A stretch of 64,000 nt of DNA from Rahnella rivi (GCF_019049655.1 NZ_JAFMOX010000065.1:248001-312000), one strand, 5' to 3'. Shown: positions 52,281-61,455, counted from the first letter of the stretch. Numbers and translations are program-made. Notes: generated from the letters alone by a model not told the origin.

Positions 52281-53384
52281 TTAACTGACAATCATGTCGT
52301 CACGATGCACGGCAACCGGGCCGTACTCGTAACCGAGAATATCGCTGATCTGCTGCGAGTGGTGACCGGCAATCATGCGCATCGCATCGCTGTTATAGCG
52401 GCTCACGCCGTGCGCCAGATCGCGTCCGTTCAGATTACGGATGCGGATCACTTCGCCGCGGGAGAAATCACCCTTCACTTCGCGGATGCCTTTAGGCAGC
52501 AACGAACTGCCGCGCTCCATCATGGCAGAAACCGCGCCGTCATCGATGGTGATTTCACCGGCGGGCGGTGCGCCAAAGATCCAGCGTTTACGGTTCTCCA
52601 GCGGCGTCTCCATGGCGTGGAAACGCGTACCGACGGAAACGCCGTTGATCACATCGGCGATCACGCCCGGCAGATTACCGGCGGCAATAATGGTATCGAC
52701 ACCCGCACGGCAGGCGACGTCAGCGGCCTGCAATTTAGTGGCCATACCGCCGGTGCCCAGGCCGGAAACGCTGTCACCGGCAATGCCGCGCAGCGCATCG
52801 TCAATGGTGGTGATTTCACGGATAAGTTCCGCTTCAGGATTGGTGCGCGGATCGGCGGTAAACAGGCCGCGCTGATCGGTCAGCAGCAGCAGTTTATCGG
52901 CACCGGCAAGGATCGCCGCCAGCGCAGATAAATTATCGTTATCGCCGACTTTGATTTCCGCCGTCGCCACCGCATCGTTCTCATTAATAACCGGAACAAT
53001 ATGGTTATCGAGCAGCGCATTCATGGTGTCGCGGGCGTTGAGAAAACGCTCCCGGTCTTCCAGATCCGCACGGGTTAACAGCATCTGACCAATATGGATG
53101 CCGTAAATAGAAAACAATTGCTCCCAGAGCTGGATTAAACGGCTTTGCCCGACGGCAGCCAGCAGCTGTTTGGAAGCAATGGTGGCGGGGAGTTCGGGGT
53201 AGCCAAGGTGTTCGCGCCCGGCGGCAATGGCGCCCGACGTCACAATCACAATCCGATGCCCTGCCGCATGTTGCTGCGCGCACTGGCGAACAAGCTCAAC
53301 AATGTGAGCCCGGTTGAGGCGGCGGGATCCGCCAGTGAGCACGCTGGTGCCCAGTTTTACAACCAGTGTTTGGCTGCCACTCAT
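52281..53384 (-). CDS. proB: Glutamate 5-kinase ProB
   Basis: A 367-residue kinase identical in length to E. coli ProB, making gamma-glutamyl phosphate, the first and feedback-inhibited step of proline synthesis. The amino-acid kinase domain (VVKLGTSVLTGGSRRLNR, VIVTSGAIAAGREHLGYP, VVPVINENDAVATAEIKVGD, GTGGMATKLQAADVACRAGV) is followed by a C-terminal PUA domain (KGDFSRGEVIRIRNLNGRDL). It is first in the proBA operon; a 26-base palindrome sits 75 bases upstream. Confidence 0.96.
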   Translation of the reverse strand: MSGSQTLVVKLGTSVLTGGSRRLNRAHIVELVRQCAQQHAAGHRIVIVTSGAIAAGREHLGYPELPATIASKQLLAAVGQSRLIQLWEQLFSIYGIHIGQMLLTRADLEDRERFLNARDTMNALLDNHIVPVINENDAVATAEIKVGDNDNLSALAAILAGADKLLLLTDQRGLFTADPRTNPEAELIREITTIDDALRGIAGDSVSGLGTGGMATKLQAADVACRAGVDTIIAAGNLPGVIADVINGVSVGTRFHAMETPLENRKRWIFGAPPAGEITIDDGAVSAMMERGSSLLPKGIREVKGDFSRGEVIRIRNLNGRDLAHGVSRYNSDAMRMIAGHHSQQISDILGYEYGPVAVHRDDMIVS

Positions 53385-53458
53385 AGTCTTTCTGCCGTTA
53401 TTGAAGTGAAAATAAGATTGAAGAAATCAGCTTTCTGATGTCTTTGTAACAGGAGAGA

Positions 53459-53484
53459 AGCGTTATGCCAACCGGCATAACGCT
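53459..53484. promoter_or_regulatory. Perfect 11-base inverted repeat upstream of proB
   Basis: AGCGTTATGCC-AACC-GGCATAACGCT. It lies between crl and proB. No T-run follows on the minus strand (TCTCTCC), so it may be an operator, leader hairpin or weak crl terminator. Confidence 0.5.
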
Positions 53485-53535
53485 ATAATAGCAGCATTCA
53501 TGATGGGAATGGGTAGTACGCAAGGCTGTGAAAGG

Positions 53536-53937
53536 TCAGGCGGAAAGCTTCACCGGTTCTTCGCTGAAATCATCAGCAGGTTCCAGTTTGAGAGACATCT
53601 CTTCAATCATCTTATTGAGGTTTTTGTGGAACCCCTTAAGCGTTGTCTCAAGCTTCTCGCGAACTTCAGCATCCTTAATGTTTTGTGCTTTCCAGTTGCC
53701 GTCTTTGTCGAACAAACCGAACTGATAAACATAGGTAAAACGTTCGGCTTCAGCTTGTAACTCAATCCACCAGCCCCAGAATTCACGCTTCTCTGGCGCG
53801 GGTTTCACGTTCACACAGACAGCTAAGCAGTCAAAGAAAAAGCGGTCGTTTTCGCATTTCCCTTCTCTAATGTACGGCCCCAATGTACCGAAACGTTTCA
53901 TTAGCCTGCTTTTAGGATGACCACTTGGTAACGTCAT
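53536..53937 (-). CDS. crl: Sigma-S assembly factor Crl
   Basis: A 133-residue protein, the same length as E. coli Crl, which binds RpoS and promotes holoenzyme formation in stationary phase. Recognised by MTLPSGHPKSRLMKRFGTLG, CENDRFFFDCLAVCVNVKPA, REFWGWWIELQAEAERFTYV and YQFGLFDKDGNW. The C-terminus is slightly diverged. It sits between frsA and proB, as in related enterobacteria. No disruption is visible. Confidence 0.95.
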   Translation of the reverse strand: MTLPSGHPKSRLMKRFGTLGPYIREGKCENDRFFFDCLAVCVNVKPAPEKREFWGWWIELQAEAERFTYVYQFGLFDKDGNWKAQNIKDAEVREKLETTLKGFHKNLNKMIEEMSLKLEPADDFSEEPVKLSA

Positions 53938-54000
53938 AGTACAACCTCCATATAAAGACGATCCTTTTTAGCAAAACGTTAAGAATTAGCAACCATTAAG

Positions 54001-55251
54001 TTATCGCATTCTCTTTTGCAACCACTCACAAATCTCATGTAATGCACGATCAAAATGAGCATAAAGCGGCTCACTTTGGATCGCCAAAATCTTGCCATCG
54101 GCGGAAGAGTCCGCAATCAGCCTCGCTTCGCTCTTCGGACTGAACACATCATTCTCCCAATAAGCGGCCAGCATTGGCGTCGGCGTTCTGCGCCCCAGCA
54201 AGCCCTGCATTTTCAGAGAATAACGATTAAGTTCTGTTTTAAGCGCGGAGTCGGACGCGCTGGACATGCCAATGCGGCTGGCGAGCACGTCCATGTACAT
54301 ATCCGGCACCTGTTCCTGACATTTAGGATCACTGAGCAGCGAATGGACCAGCGCGCCTAAGGTGGCGACCGCGCGCACGCGGCGCGGCTCGAGATAAGCC
54401 AGCCGCACGGCAACGTTGGCACCAAAGCGATAACCCAGCAGGCTGACACGACCGGCATCGACCCAGGGCACGTCCGAAAGCTGCTGCAACACCTGCTGAT
54501 GCAGGAAGCTGGTGTCCTGCGTCAGTTTCCACTTAGAGGAAAAACCGATCGACGGCATGTCGATAGTCAGCATCGCAATGCCCATCGGCGCAAGATACGT
54601 GCGGAACAGACGCTGATGGTCACTTTGCAACGTATCCAGACCGCCGCACACCATGACCGTCGGGAACGGCGCCTGCCCTTCTTTCGGCAGATGCAGAAAA
54701 CCGGTGATCGGCGCCCCGCCGGGAATAGCAAAATCCAGCTCTTTTAACGTGTAAGGCGAATGTTCAGAAGATTTCTCGAACGCTTTGTTGGCGAGCGCTT
54801 CTGCCTGTTCGGCCAGCGTATCGCCTTTCAGATGCGGATAACCGGCAATGCTGTAAAGGTTGGCAGCGTTCAGCCAGTATTCGCTGGCGAGATCAGGATC
54901 CTGCTCTTCAGCGGCTTTTTTCTGCCAGATCATCGCCTGATTCGACCATTCATAAATCCAGTTGCCATTGCGATAGCCAATAACGGTATCCAGCAACAAC
55001 GGATCGCTGTGCTCGGCTGTAGACACCGCAATGCGCGACAGCACTTCCTCCACTTCGAGCGGATCCACGCCGCGCCACATCCACATCAGACGGTTGATTG
55101 TCCGGTACCAGCAATTGACCGTATCCCCCTCCAGCGCGGAATGCATTGGCGGGTGGGTATTATGGTGATGAACGCGATGAACCAGCGTCGACGTTTCCGG
55201 GTATTTGAAGGAAGGTTTGAACAGCTTTTCCGTGAGATTGACTGGCGCCAT
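54001..55251 (-). CDS. frsA: Esterase FrsA (fermentation/respiration switch protein)
   Basis: A 416-residue alpha/beta-hydrolase-fold esterase (E. coli 414). Landmarks are LTEKLFKPSFKYPETSTLVH, LHLPKEGQAPFPTVMVCGGL, the elbow VSLLGYRFGANVAVRLAYL, where the nucleophile position is GYRFG, and the C-terminal SAYWEND-type AAYWENDVFSPKSEARLIAD. FrsA was described as binding unphosphorylated EIIA-Glc and affecting fermentation; later work debates its activity. It has its own region after the gpt terminator and precedes crl. Confidence 0.94.
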   Translation of the reverse strand: MAPVNLTEKLFKPSFKYPETSTLVHRVHHHNTHPPMHSALEGDTVNCWYRTINRLMWMWRGVDPLEVEEVLSRIAVSTAEHSDPLLLDTVIGYRNGNWIYEWSNQAMIWQKKAAEEQDPDLASEYWLNAANLYSIAGYPHLKGDTLAEQAEALANKAFEKSSEHSPYTLKELDFAIPGGAPITGFLHLPKEGQAPFPTVMVCGGLDTLQSDHQRLFRTYLAPMGIAMLTIDMPSIGFSSKWKLTQDTSFLHQQVLQQLSDVPWVDAGRVSLLGYRFGANVAVRLAYLEPRRVRAVATLGALVHSLLSDPKCQEQVPDMYMDVLASRIGMSSASDSALKTELNRYSLKMQGLLGRRTPTPMLAAYWENDVFSPKSEARLIADSSADGKILAIQSEPLYAHFDRALHEICEWLQKRMR

Positions 55252-55384
55252 GATGCATGATCCTCCGTTAGCAAGCAGTTGGTCGCCCGCAAGCCACCAT
55301 TTCAGAACGGGATTATAACGTGTTAAAGGTGCGACAAGACAGGAGTGAGGTCAAGCAAGAGGGATTTCAAGGTAACCAAAGCAA

Positions 55385-55412
55385 AACGCCCGGCAATCAG
55401 CCAGGCGTTTAA
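55385..55412 (-). terminator. Terminator hairpin between gpt and frsA
   Basis: On the minus strand AAACGCCTGGC pairs with GCCGGGCGTTT (one G-T wobble) around TGATT, followed by TGCTTTGG. Confidence 0.6.
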
Positions 55413-55452
55413 AGCGCACCCCACGCGCCGGAAGCGCGAAGGATGACGAGTG

Positions 55453-55911
55453 TTATTTTCCGACCAGAGGAGGAACGAACACCACGCCCATATCCCACGG
55501 CTGTTCGATCCAGGTGTTCTGCGGGATGTCTACCACGTAGTCATCAACCAGCGGTGCGCCAGCCGGTTTGGCGAAGATCGTGATGAAATGCGCTTTCGGG
55601 TACATTTCACGGATCGCTTTCGCGGTACCGCCGGTATCAACCAGATCGTCGATCACGATGAAGCCTTCACCGTCGCCTTCTGCGCGTTTCAGCACCTGCA
55701 TTTCGCGCTGATTATCATGGTCGTAGCTGGAGATACACACGGTATCCACATGGCGGATGCACAGCTCGCGAGCCAGCAACGCTGCAGGAACCAGGCCACC
55801 ACGGCTGACTGCAATAATGCCTTTCCATTGTTCTGCCGGCAGCAGGCGTTTCGCCATTGTGCGGGCGTGGATTTGCAGCATGTCCCAGGTTACAACGTAT
55901 TTTTCGCTCAT
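55453..55911 (-). CDS. gpt: Xanthine-guanine phosphoribosyltransferase Gpt
   Basis: A 152-residue purine-salvage enzyme, identical in length to E. coli Gpt, converting xanthine, guanine and hypoxanthine to nucleotides with PRPP. It begins MSEKYVVTWDMLQIHARTMA, and the PRPP-binding motif is FIVIDDLVDTGGTA. WKGIIAVSRGGLVPAALLAR and the C-terminal IEQPWDMGVVFVPP match. The ATG at 55911 is preferred over a 29-codon longer frame. Confidence 0.96.
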   Translation of the reverse strand: MSEKYVVTWDMLQIHARTMAKRLLPAEQWKGIIAVSRGGLVPAALLARELCIRHVDTVCISSYDHDNQREMQVLKRAEGDGEGFIVIDDLVDTGGTAKAIREMYPKAHFITIFAKPAGAPLVDDYVVDIPQNTWIEQPWDMGVVFVPPLVGK

Positions 55912-56203
55912 AAAGGTGTCCCAGCCAGTGAATTGACGGCTTCTGAAATTTATTGGGGGGGAAAAAGGTTGCGCGAGATTATAGTGAGTCCGGCTCACAA
56001 AAACCAGCGATTATCTGGTTGCATCCGTCGCAACGCCCCGGATTTTATCCCGGCGCACGCGCACAGCTTCGGATTAAGTGATATTCTGTCAGGCCACTCG
56101 CCACAACGTCTGGCGGGGATTATTTAACCCTAAACCTACAGCATCTCAATCAGTTCCCCTGCAAATGGAGCCTGACTGAGCTGACTGTCACAGGAGACTT
56201 ATA
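55912..56203. other. Divergent promoter region gpt/pepD
   Basis: No gene seen. A short CCAG..CTGG hairpin lies near 56006-56022. Confidence 0.4.
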
Positions 56204-57664
56204 GTGTCTGAACTGTCTCAGCTTTCGCCACAACCGTTGTGGGATATTTTTGCCAAAGTATGTTCGATTCCACACCCTTCTTATCATGAAGAAGCGCTGG
56301 CAAAACACATCGTTGAATGGGCACAGGAAAAAGGTATCCACGCTGAGCGTGATGAAGTGGGTAATATCTTGCTGCGCAAACCGGCCACTAAAGGCATGGA
56401 AAATCGCAAAGCGGTTGCCCTGCAGGCGCACCTCGACATGGTGCCGCAGAAGAACAACGATACCGTTCACGATTTCACTAAAGATCCCATTCAGCCGTTC
56501 ATTGAAGACGGTTGGGTAAAAGCACGCGGCACGACGCTGGGTGCGGACAACGGCATCGGTCTGGCATCTGCGCTGGCGGTTCTGGCGGATGAAAGCGTCG
56601 AACACGGCCCGCTGGAAGTGTTGCTGACCATGACCGAAGAAACGGGCATGGCGGGTGCATTTGGCCTGCAACCGGGCTGGTTACAGTCTGAAATCCTGAT
56701 CAACACCGATTCAGAAACCGAAGGCGAAATCTACATGGGTTGCGCAGGCGGGATTGATTTTACCGCCACACTGCCATTGAGCCGTGAAGCGGTACCTGCT
56801 GGTTTCACCACGCTGAAAGTGACGCTGAAAGGCCTGAAAGGCGGCCACTCCGGCGCTGATATCCATCTTGGCCTGGGCAATGCCAGCAAACTGCTGGCGC
56901 GTTTCCTGGCAGATAACGCCGACACACTGGGCCTGCGCCTGCTGGATTTCACCGGCGGTACGCTGCGCAACGCCATTCCGCGCGAAGCCATTGCAACGCT
57001 TTCTATCGCAACGGATAAAACCGATGCGCTGAAAGCGGCCGCAGAGGAATTCCTGGCGACCATTCAGTTCGAACTGTCCGCGGTTGAGAAGAAAATCGCA
57101 CTGGTTGTTGAAGCGGCTGAAAGCAACGCGAAAGCACTGACTGCTGAAACTCAGGGCAAGTTCCTCGCACTGCTGAATGCCACACCAAACGGTGTGATCC
57201 GCATGAGCGATGACGTGAAAGGCGTGGTTGAAACCTCCCTGAACGTCGGCGTTGTCACCATGAAAGACGATGAAGTGGCGATCAACAGCCTGATCCGTTC
57301 TCTTATCGACAGCGGTAAAGAGTACGTGGTCAGCATGCTGAACTCACTGAGCGCGCTGTCTGGCGCGAAAAGTCTGGCGAAAGGCAGCTACCCTGGCTGG
57401 AAGCCCGAGCCAAGCTCGCCGGTGATGACGCTGGTGCGTGAAACCTACGAAACGCTGTTCAGCAAGACGCCAAACATCATGGTGATCCACGCCGGTCTGG
57501 AATGCGGTCTGTTCAAAAAACCGTACCCGGACATGGACATGGTTTCCATCGGACCTACCATCACCGGGCCACACTCGCCGGATGAGCAGGTTGAAATTGA
57601 AAGCGTTGAGCTGTACTGGAAACTGCTGACCGCCCTGCTGAAAGCGATTCCTGAGCGCGGTTAA
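56204..57664 (+). CDS. pepD: Beta-Ala-His dipeptidase / aminoacyl-histidine dipeptidase PepD
   Basis: A 486-residue M20-type zinc dipeptidase (E. coli 485) that cleaves a broad range of dipeptides. The start is a GTG with AGGAG seven bases upstream. Metal-site motifs are VALQAHLDMVPQ, GADNGIGLASALAVL, LTMTEETGMAGAFGL, LINTDSETEGEIYMGCAGG and VIHAGLECGLFKKPYPDMDM. The lid domain spans LKGLKGGHSGADIHLG. It is a single gene divergent from gpt, ending at an ERIC-type repeat. Confidence 0.95.
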   Translation: MSELSQLSPQPLWDIFAKVCSIPHPSYHEEALAKHIVEWAQEKGIHAERDEVGNILLRKPATKGMENRKAVALQAHLDMVPQKNNDTVHDFTKDPIQPFIEDGWVKARGTTLGADNGIGLASALAVLADESVEHGPLEVLLTMTEETGMAGAFGLQPGWLQSEILINTDSETEGEIYMGCAGGIDFTATLPLSREAVPAGFTTLKVTLKGLKGGHSGADIHLGLGNASKLLARFLADNADTLGLRLLDFTGGTLRNAIPREAIATLSIATDKTDALKAAAEEFLATIQFELSAVEKKIALVVEAAESNAKALTAETQGKFLALLNATPNGVIRMSDDVKGVVETSLNVGVVTMKDDEVAINSLIRSLIDSGKEYVVSMLNSLSALSGAKSLAKGSYPGWKPEPSSPVMTLVRETYETLFSKTPNIMVIHAGLECGLFKKPYPDMDMVSIGPTITGPHSPDEQVEIESVELYWKLLTALLKAIPERG

Positions 57665-57669
57665 TACCC

Positions 57670-57796
57670 GATCCCCGAAATCATCCGGGCTGTATCAGGG
57701 TGGCAACTGAGTAAATCCCCGGTCACATATACAAATATGTGACCGGGGTTTGCGAAGACAGCCCACGCAGAGACAGCCTGAAAGATGACGGGGATC
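57670..57796. repeat. ERIC-type enterobacterial intergenic repeat
   Basis: A 127-base imperfect palindrome filling the pepD-dinB gap. The outer ends are GATCCCCG and CGGGGATC, the core is a perfect 14-base stem (57717-57730 with 57735-57748) around ACAA, and the arms retain GGCTGT..TC..GTGG on both sides. Length, symmetry and internal strings such as ACTCAGTTGCCACC (in reverse complement) match the ERIC/IRU family as I know it. Its right end overlaps the last two bases of dinB. The flanking AAAT/GTTT could also let it act as a terminator. Confidence 0.85.
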
Positions 57797-58853
57797 ATTC
57801 CCAGGGAAGCAGAAGCTGACGCTCTATCTGCGGATCCTGCAACGTCACATGCAATCCCACCAGCCTGACGCCCCTTCCGCCTCGCCGTTGTTCCCAGGCT
57901 TCCCGTGCGACTTTCAGTAAATCGTCTTTATTCAGCACCGGCCAGACGTGTTCCTGCGTGGTCTGCTGGAAATCATGGAATTTAAGTTTCACGCCCTGTC
58001 GGGCGATGCGCAGACTCGGGCTGACTTTGCTCAGGCGCGTATGTAATTCCGGGTACAGCCGTTCGATCAGCGCCACGCACTCTTCCCAGCTGTGAATATC
58101 TTCGGCCAGCGTGCGCTCGACGCCGACGGATTTACGCAGCCGCTCGGGGGAAATCTCACGTTCGTCAATGCCCTGACTGCGCTCCCACAGCACGCGGCCA
58201 AACTTTCCGAAACCTTTAAGCAAGGCTGCCAGATCATACCGCTGCACGTCGCCACAGGTATTCAGGCCGTGCTCCTGCAAACGCTGTGCGGTGACTTTGC
58301 CAACGCCGGGGATTTTACTCAGCGGTAAATTCTGCAAAAACGCATCGACTTTATCCGGCGTAATCACAAACTGTCCGTTAGGTTTATTCAGATCAGAGGC
58401 TATTTTTGCCAGAAACTTAATGGGCGCGATACCCGCCGAGGCGGTCAGATTGATTTCATCGGAGATCGCCTGGCGGATTTGTGCAGCAATCAGCGTGGCG
58501 GATCCGTTGCACTGCGTGGCGTCGGAGACGTCGAGATAAGCTTCGTCCAGTGACAGGGGTTCAATCAGCGGAGTGTATCGCGCAAAGATTTCACGGATAT
58601 GGTTTGAGGCTTCTTTATAAGCCTCCATTCTGCCGGGAATCACTTTCAGATGCGGACAGAGTTTCAGCGCCATACCGGTGGGCATCGCGCTGTGCACACC
58701 GAATTTACGCGCAGGATAATTGGCGGTGCTGATCACACCGCGGCGATCGCGGCTGCCGCCGATGGCGATAGGAATGTCGCGCAGGGAAGGATCATCGCGC
58801 ATCTCGACGGCCGCGAAAAAGCAGTCCATATCCACGTGAATGATTTTACGCAT
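57795..58853 (-). CDS. dinB: DNA polymerase IV DinB
   Basis: A 352-residue Y-family translesion polymerase (E. coli 351). Catalytic motifs are MRKIIHVDMDCFFAAVEMRD and PLSLDEAYLDVS (metal-binding Asp and Glu), with SAMPTGMALKLCPHLKVIPG, the helix-hairpin-helix LSKIPGVGKVTAQRLQEHGL and the little-finger domain after RKSVGVERTLAEDI. The C-terminus RQLLLPWE resembles the beta-clamp-binding tail of DinB. The ATG at 58853 follows GGGAGG. A perfect LexA box lies 17 bases upstream, placing it in the SOS regulon. Confidence 0.97.
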   Translation of the reverse strand: MRKIIHVDMDCFFAAVEMRDDPSLRDIPIAIGGSRDRRGVISTANYPARKFGVHSAMPTGMALKLCPHLKVIPGRMEAYKEASNHIREIFARYTPLIEPLSLDEAYLDVSDATQCNGSATLIAAQIRQAISDEINLTASAGIAPIKFLAKIASDLNKPNGQFVITPDKVDAFLQNLPLSKIPGVGKVTAQRLQEHGLNTCGDVQRYDLAALLKGFGKFGRVLWERSQGIDEREISPERLRKSVGVERTLAEDIHSWEECVALIERLYPELHTRLSKVSPSLRIARQGVKLKFHDFQQTTQEHVWPVLNKDDLLKVAREAWEQRRGGRGVRLVGLHVTLQDPQIERQLLLPWE

Positions 58854-58869
58854 AGCCCTCCCCTGATAA

Positions 58870-58885
58870 CTGTATAAGTATACAG
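58870..58885. promoter_or_regulatory. LexA (SOS) box of dinB
   Basis: CTGTATAAGTATACAG matches CTG-N10-CAG with the preferred TATA-rich centre and is a near-perfect palindrome. Confidence 0.9.
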
Positions 58886-59134
58886 TGAGCCGGTGCAATT
58901 TCAAACACAGAAAATGGCGGTAAATTTGGGTTAATTAATCACCAATAATGGCAAGCGCAAGTAATTAACAAACCGAAACTCATTATTCAATATTTGATGA
59001 TTGCTAAAATATTAATCAGTATTAATATGGCAACGTTTCAGACAGGTTGTAGATAAGAAATCAATCAGTGGCGGTCTTAAAGATGGTTCCATCTGTAGAC
59101 AAAACATCAGAATTATTACCAAGCAGGATTTAGA

Positions 59135-59860
59135 ATGATCAGAATCGCGCTGTTCCTTGCGATGCTCCTCAGTTTGCCTTTATTTACAGCAAATTACGCC
59201 GTGGCCAGTGAACCTGTCCCGGTCAATGCTGCGCTTAAAAAGCAGTTGTTAGGCGCGCCAGTTTATATCCAGATTTTCAAACAAGAACGTAAACTCGAAT
59301 TGTATGCCCAGCTCGACGGCGAATTTCGTCTGATCGGCAGCTATGGCATCTGCGATTTTTCCGGCGGTTTGGGGAATAAACGTCGTGAAGGCGATTTCAA
59401 AAGCCCGGAAGGTTTTTATAACGTGGATATCCACCACCTGAAACCAGACAGCCGCTTTTATCGTGCTATCAACATCGGCTTCCCGAATGCCTATGACATC
59501 TCACAGGGTTACTCAGGTAAGTACCTGATGATCCACGGTAACTGTAAATCCATTGGGTGTTATGCAATGACTGACGGTTACATGGATGAGATCTTCACCT
59601 ATGTTCAGGCAGCGTTCCAGTTCGGGCAGCGTAATTTGCAAATCAGCATTTACCCGTTCCGTATGACCGATGCCAACATGACCGCGCACAAAAACTCAAG
59701 CTACATCAACTTCTGGCGTCAGCTTCAGCCTGGCTATGCGTACTTTGAGAAACACCATCAGGCGCCCAACGTGGTGGTGACTGACGGTAAATATGAAGTG
59801 CTCCAGCCGCTGTCTAATACCCCGCTCTCCTCACAGCTGGCGTTCACCCAGGTGAAATAA
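59135..59860 (+). CDS. yafK: YafK (DpaA/LdtF) L,D-transpeptidase-family periplasmic protein
   Basis: A 241-residue YkuD-fold protein (signal MIRIALFLAMLLSLPLFTAN, cut near AVA). The catalytic motif is YLMIHGNCKSIGCYAMTDGY with His134 and Cys142. E. coli YafK (LdtF/DpaA) is reported to release Braun's lipoprotein from peptidoglycan. GDFKSPEGFYNVDIHHLKPD is also characteristic. The 3' end overlaps the convergent yafJ stop by 30 bases. About 280 AT-rich bases lie upstream, shared with dinB. Confidence 0.95.
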   Translation: MIRIALFLAMLLSLPLFTANYAVASEPVPVNAALKKQLLGAPVYIQIFKQERKLELYAQLDGEFRLIGSYGICDFSGGLGNKRREGDFKSPEGFYNVDIHHLKPDSRFYRAINIGFPNAYDISQGYSGKYLMIHGNCKSIGCYAMTDGYMDEIFTYVQAAFQFGQRNLQISIYPFRMTDANMTAHKNSSYINFWRQLQPGYAYFEKHHQAPNVVVTDGKYEVLQPLSNTPLSSQLAFTQVK

Positions 59861-60598
59861 CGCGAACTCGCCTGGGGCAATTTTGTTCCAGGTTTCGTTT
59901 GCGGTCAGCGGTTGCGTGGCAATCACGGTGACGACATCATCAGGTGTCGTCTGCTGCTGAAAATCAATTTCCACATCCTGATCCAACAAGGTTGCCTTGC
60001 CAAACGGCGCGCGGCGCGTGATCCAGTGCAAATTTGTCGAACAATAGGCCATCACAAAATGCCCGTCCGACAGCAGCATATTAAACACCCCTTTTTCGCG
60101 TAACTCATTGGCCAGCGACGCAATATAGCGGAACACCGGCGGCCAGCTTGCCGGGCGACGCGGATAACGTTGAGTGAGTTTGTGCAGCAGCCAGCAAAAA
60201 GCGTATTCGCTGTCAGTCTGGCCTATCGGGCGCAGTGTGCCGGTATCGAGCTGGCGGTAACCGCGCAGCTGACCGTTGTGCGCGTAGGTCCAGTTGCGTC
60301 CCCACAGTTCCCGGGTAAACGGATGGGTATTTTCCAGCGCCACTTCGCCACGGTTTGCCTGACGAATATGGGAAATCACCGCGCAGGATTTGATCGGGTA
60401 TTCCTGAACCAGGCGGGCGATGGGCGAATTAAAACTCGGCAGCGGATCTTTAAAAGTACGGCAGCCATTCCCCTCATAGAAGGTAATGCCCCAGCCGTCT
60501 TTATGCGGGCCAGTCCCGCCACCGCGCTGCACCAGTCCACTGAAACTAAAACAAATATCAGTTGGAACGTTAGCGCTCATCCCGAGCAATTCGCACAT
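59831..60598 (-). CDS. yafJ: YafJ, class II glutamine amidotransferase-like protein
   Basis: A 255-residue Ntn-type amidotransferase domain, matching E. coli YafJ in length. The mature N-terminal nucleophile is Cys2 (MCELLGMSANVPTDICFSFS), followed by GGGTGPHKDGWGITFYEGNG, SHIRQANRGEVALENTHPF and NWTYAHNGQL. The start is the ATG directly after AAAGGAGG; a GTG one codon earlier would bury the nucleophile. No synthase partner domain is present, and function is unknown. It follows gmhA in the same direction. Confidence 0.95.
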   Translation of the reverse strand: MCELLGMSANVPTDICFSFSGLVQRGGGTGPHKDGWGITFYEGNGCRTFKDPLPSFNSPIARLVQEYPIKSCAVISHIRQANRGEVALENTHPFTRELWGRNWTYAHNGQLRGYRQLDTGTLRPIGQTDSEYAFCWLLHKLTQRYPRRPASWPPVFRYIASLANELREKGVFNMLLSDGHFVMAYCSTNLHWITRRAPFGKATLLDQDVEIDFQQQTTPDDVVTVIATQPLTANETWNKIAPGEFALFHLGERQL

Positions 60599-60624
60599 CA
60601 CCAGCCTCCTTTACTGCAAAGGGC

Positions 60625-61206
60625 TTATGCCTTCGCCATCTCTTTTTCGATCAGAAGAATCAAAATGTGAATAACTTTAATGTGGATTTCCTGCACACGG
60701 TCAGCGAAGCCGAAGTGTGGAACGCGGATTTCCACGTCAGCAGATCCGTCCATCTTGCCGCCGTCTTTACCGGTCAGGGTAATGACTTTCATGCCTTTGG
60801 CACGCGCAGCGTCGATAGCTTTGATGACGTTTGCAGAATTCCCGGACGTGGAGATGCCCAGCAGAACGTCGCCCTTCTGGCCAACCGCTTCCAGATAACG
60901 AGAGAAAATATACTCATACCCGAAATCGTTACCCACGCAGGAAATGTGGCTGACGTCAGAAATCGCAATCGCCGGGTAGCCCGGACGGTTCTCACGGTAG
61001 CGGCCGGTCAGTTCTTCCGCAAAATGCATGGCATCGCAGTGTGAACCGCCGTTGCCGCAGGAAATCACTTTCCCGCCCGCTTTGAATGAATCCGCCAGCA
61101 GCACTGCTGCACGTTGAATAGACTCAATATTTGCCGGATCGCTGATGAATTTATTCAGCGTTTCAGCAGCTTCGTTCAGTTCAGTACGGATAATATCCTG
61201 GTACAT
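60625..61206 (-). CDS. gmhA: Sedoheptulose-7-phosphate isomerase GmhA (LpcA)
   Basis: A 193-residue SIS-domain isomerase (E. coli 192), the first step of ADP-heptose synthesis for the LPS inner core. Landmarks are MYQDIIRTELNEAAETLNKF, the SIS core GGKVISCGNGGSHCDAMHFA, GLTGRYREN-type ELTGRYRENRPGYPAIAISD, LLGISTSGNSANVIKAIDAA and the C-terminal VQEIHIKVIHILILLIEKEM. The ATG at 61206 gives the standard N-terminus. It is divergent from fadE. Confidence 0.96.
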   Translation of the reverse strand: MYQDIIRTELNEAAETLNKFISDPANIESIQRAAVLLADSFKAGGKVISCGNGGSHCDAMHFAEELTGRYRENRPGYPAIAISDVSHISCVGNDFGYEYIFSRYLEAVGQKGDVLLGISTSGNSANVIKAIDAARAKGMKVITLTGKDGGKMDGSADVEIRVPHFGFADRVQEIHIKVIHILILLIEKEMAKA

Positions 61207-61438
61207 AGCAGCCTCTTTTATGTCCATTTGCAGCCGTTGAAACACAGCCGATAGCAATAAAACTTTCCGCTGTGCAGTGTAACGGATCGGCGGATCGGCG
61301 AGAAGCAATGAAGCGGTAATGATTCCGATAGTTTCCATTTTTGACGCTTCGTGCGGCCGGATTGTGAGCTGTGTTGTAATTAGTATGTAAACACATTGAT
61401 AAAGAAATGAGCATGAACTAAAACCATTGTATCCCTAC

Positions 61439-61455
61439 AACAGGTCAGACCTCCT
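61439..61455 (+). promoter_or_regulatory. Candidate FadR operator at fadE
   Basis: AACAGGTCAGACCTCCT contains the core GGTC-A-GACC of the FadR consensus (AACTGGTCNGACCNGTT); 13 of the 16 fixed or near-fixed positions fit loosely. It lies 20-36 bases before the fadE start. Repression by FadR in the absence of acyl-CoA is the expected control. Confidence 0.55.
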
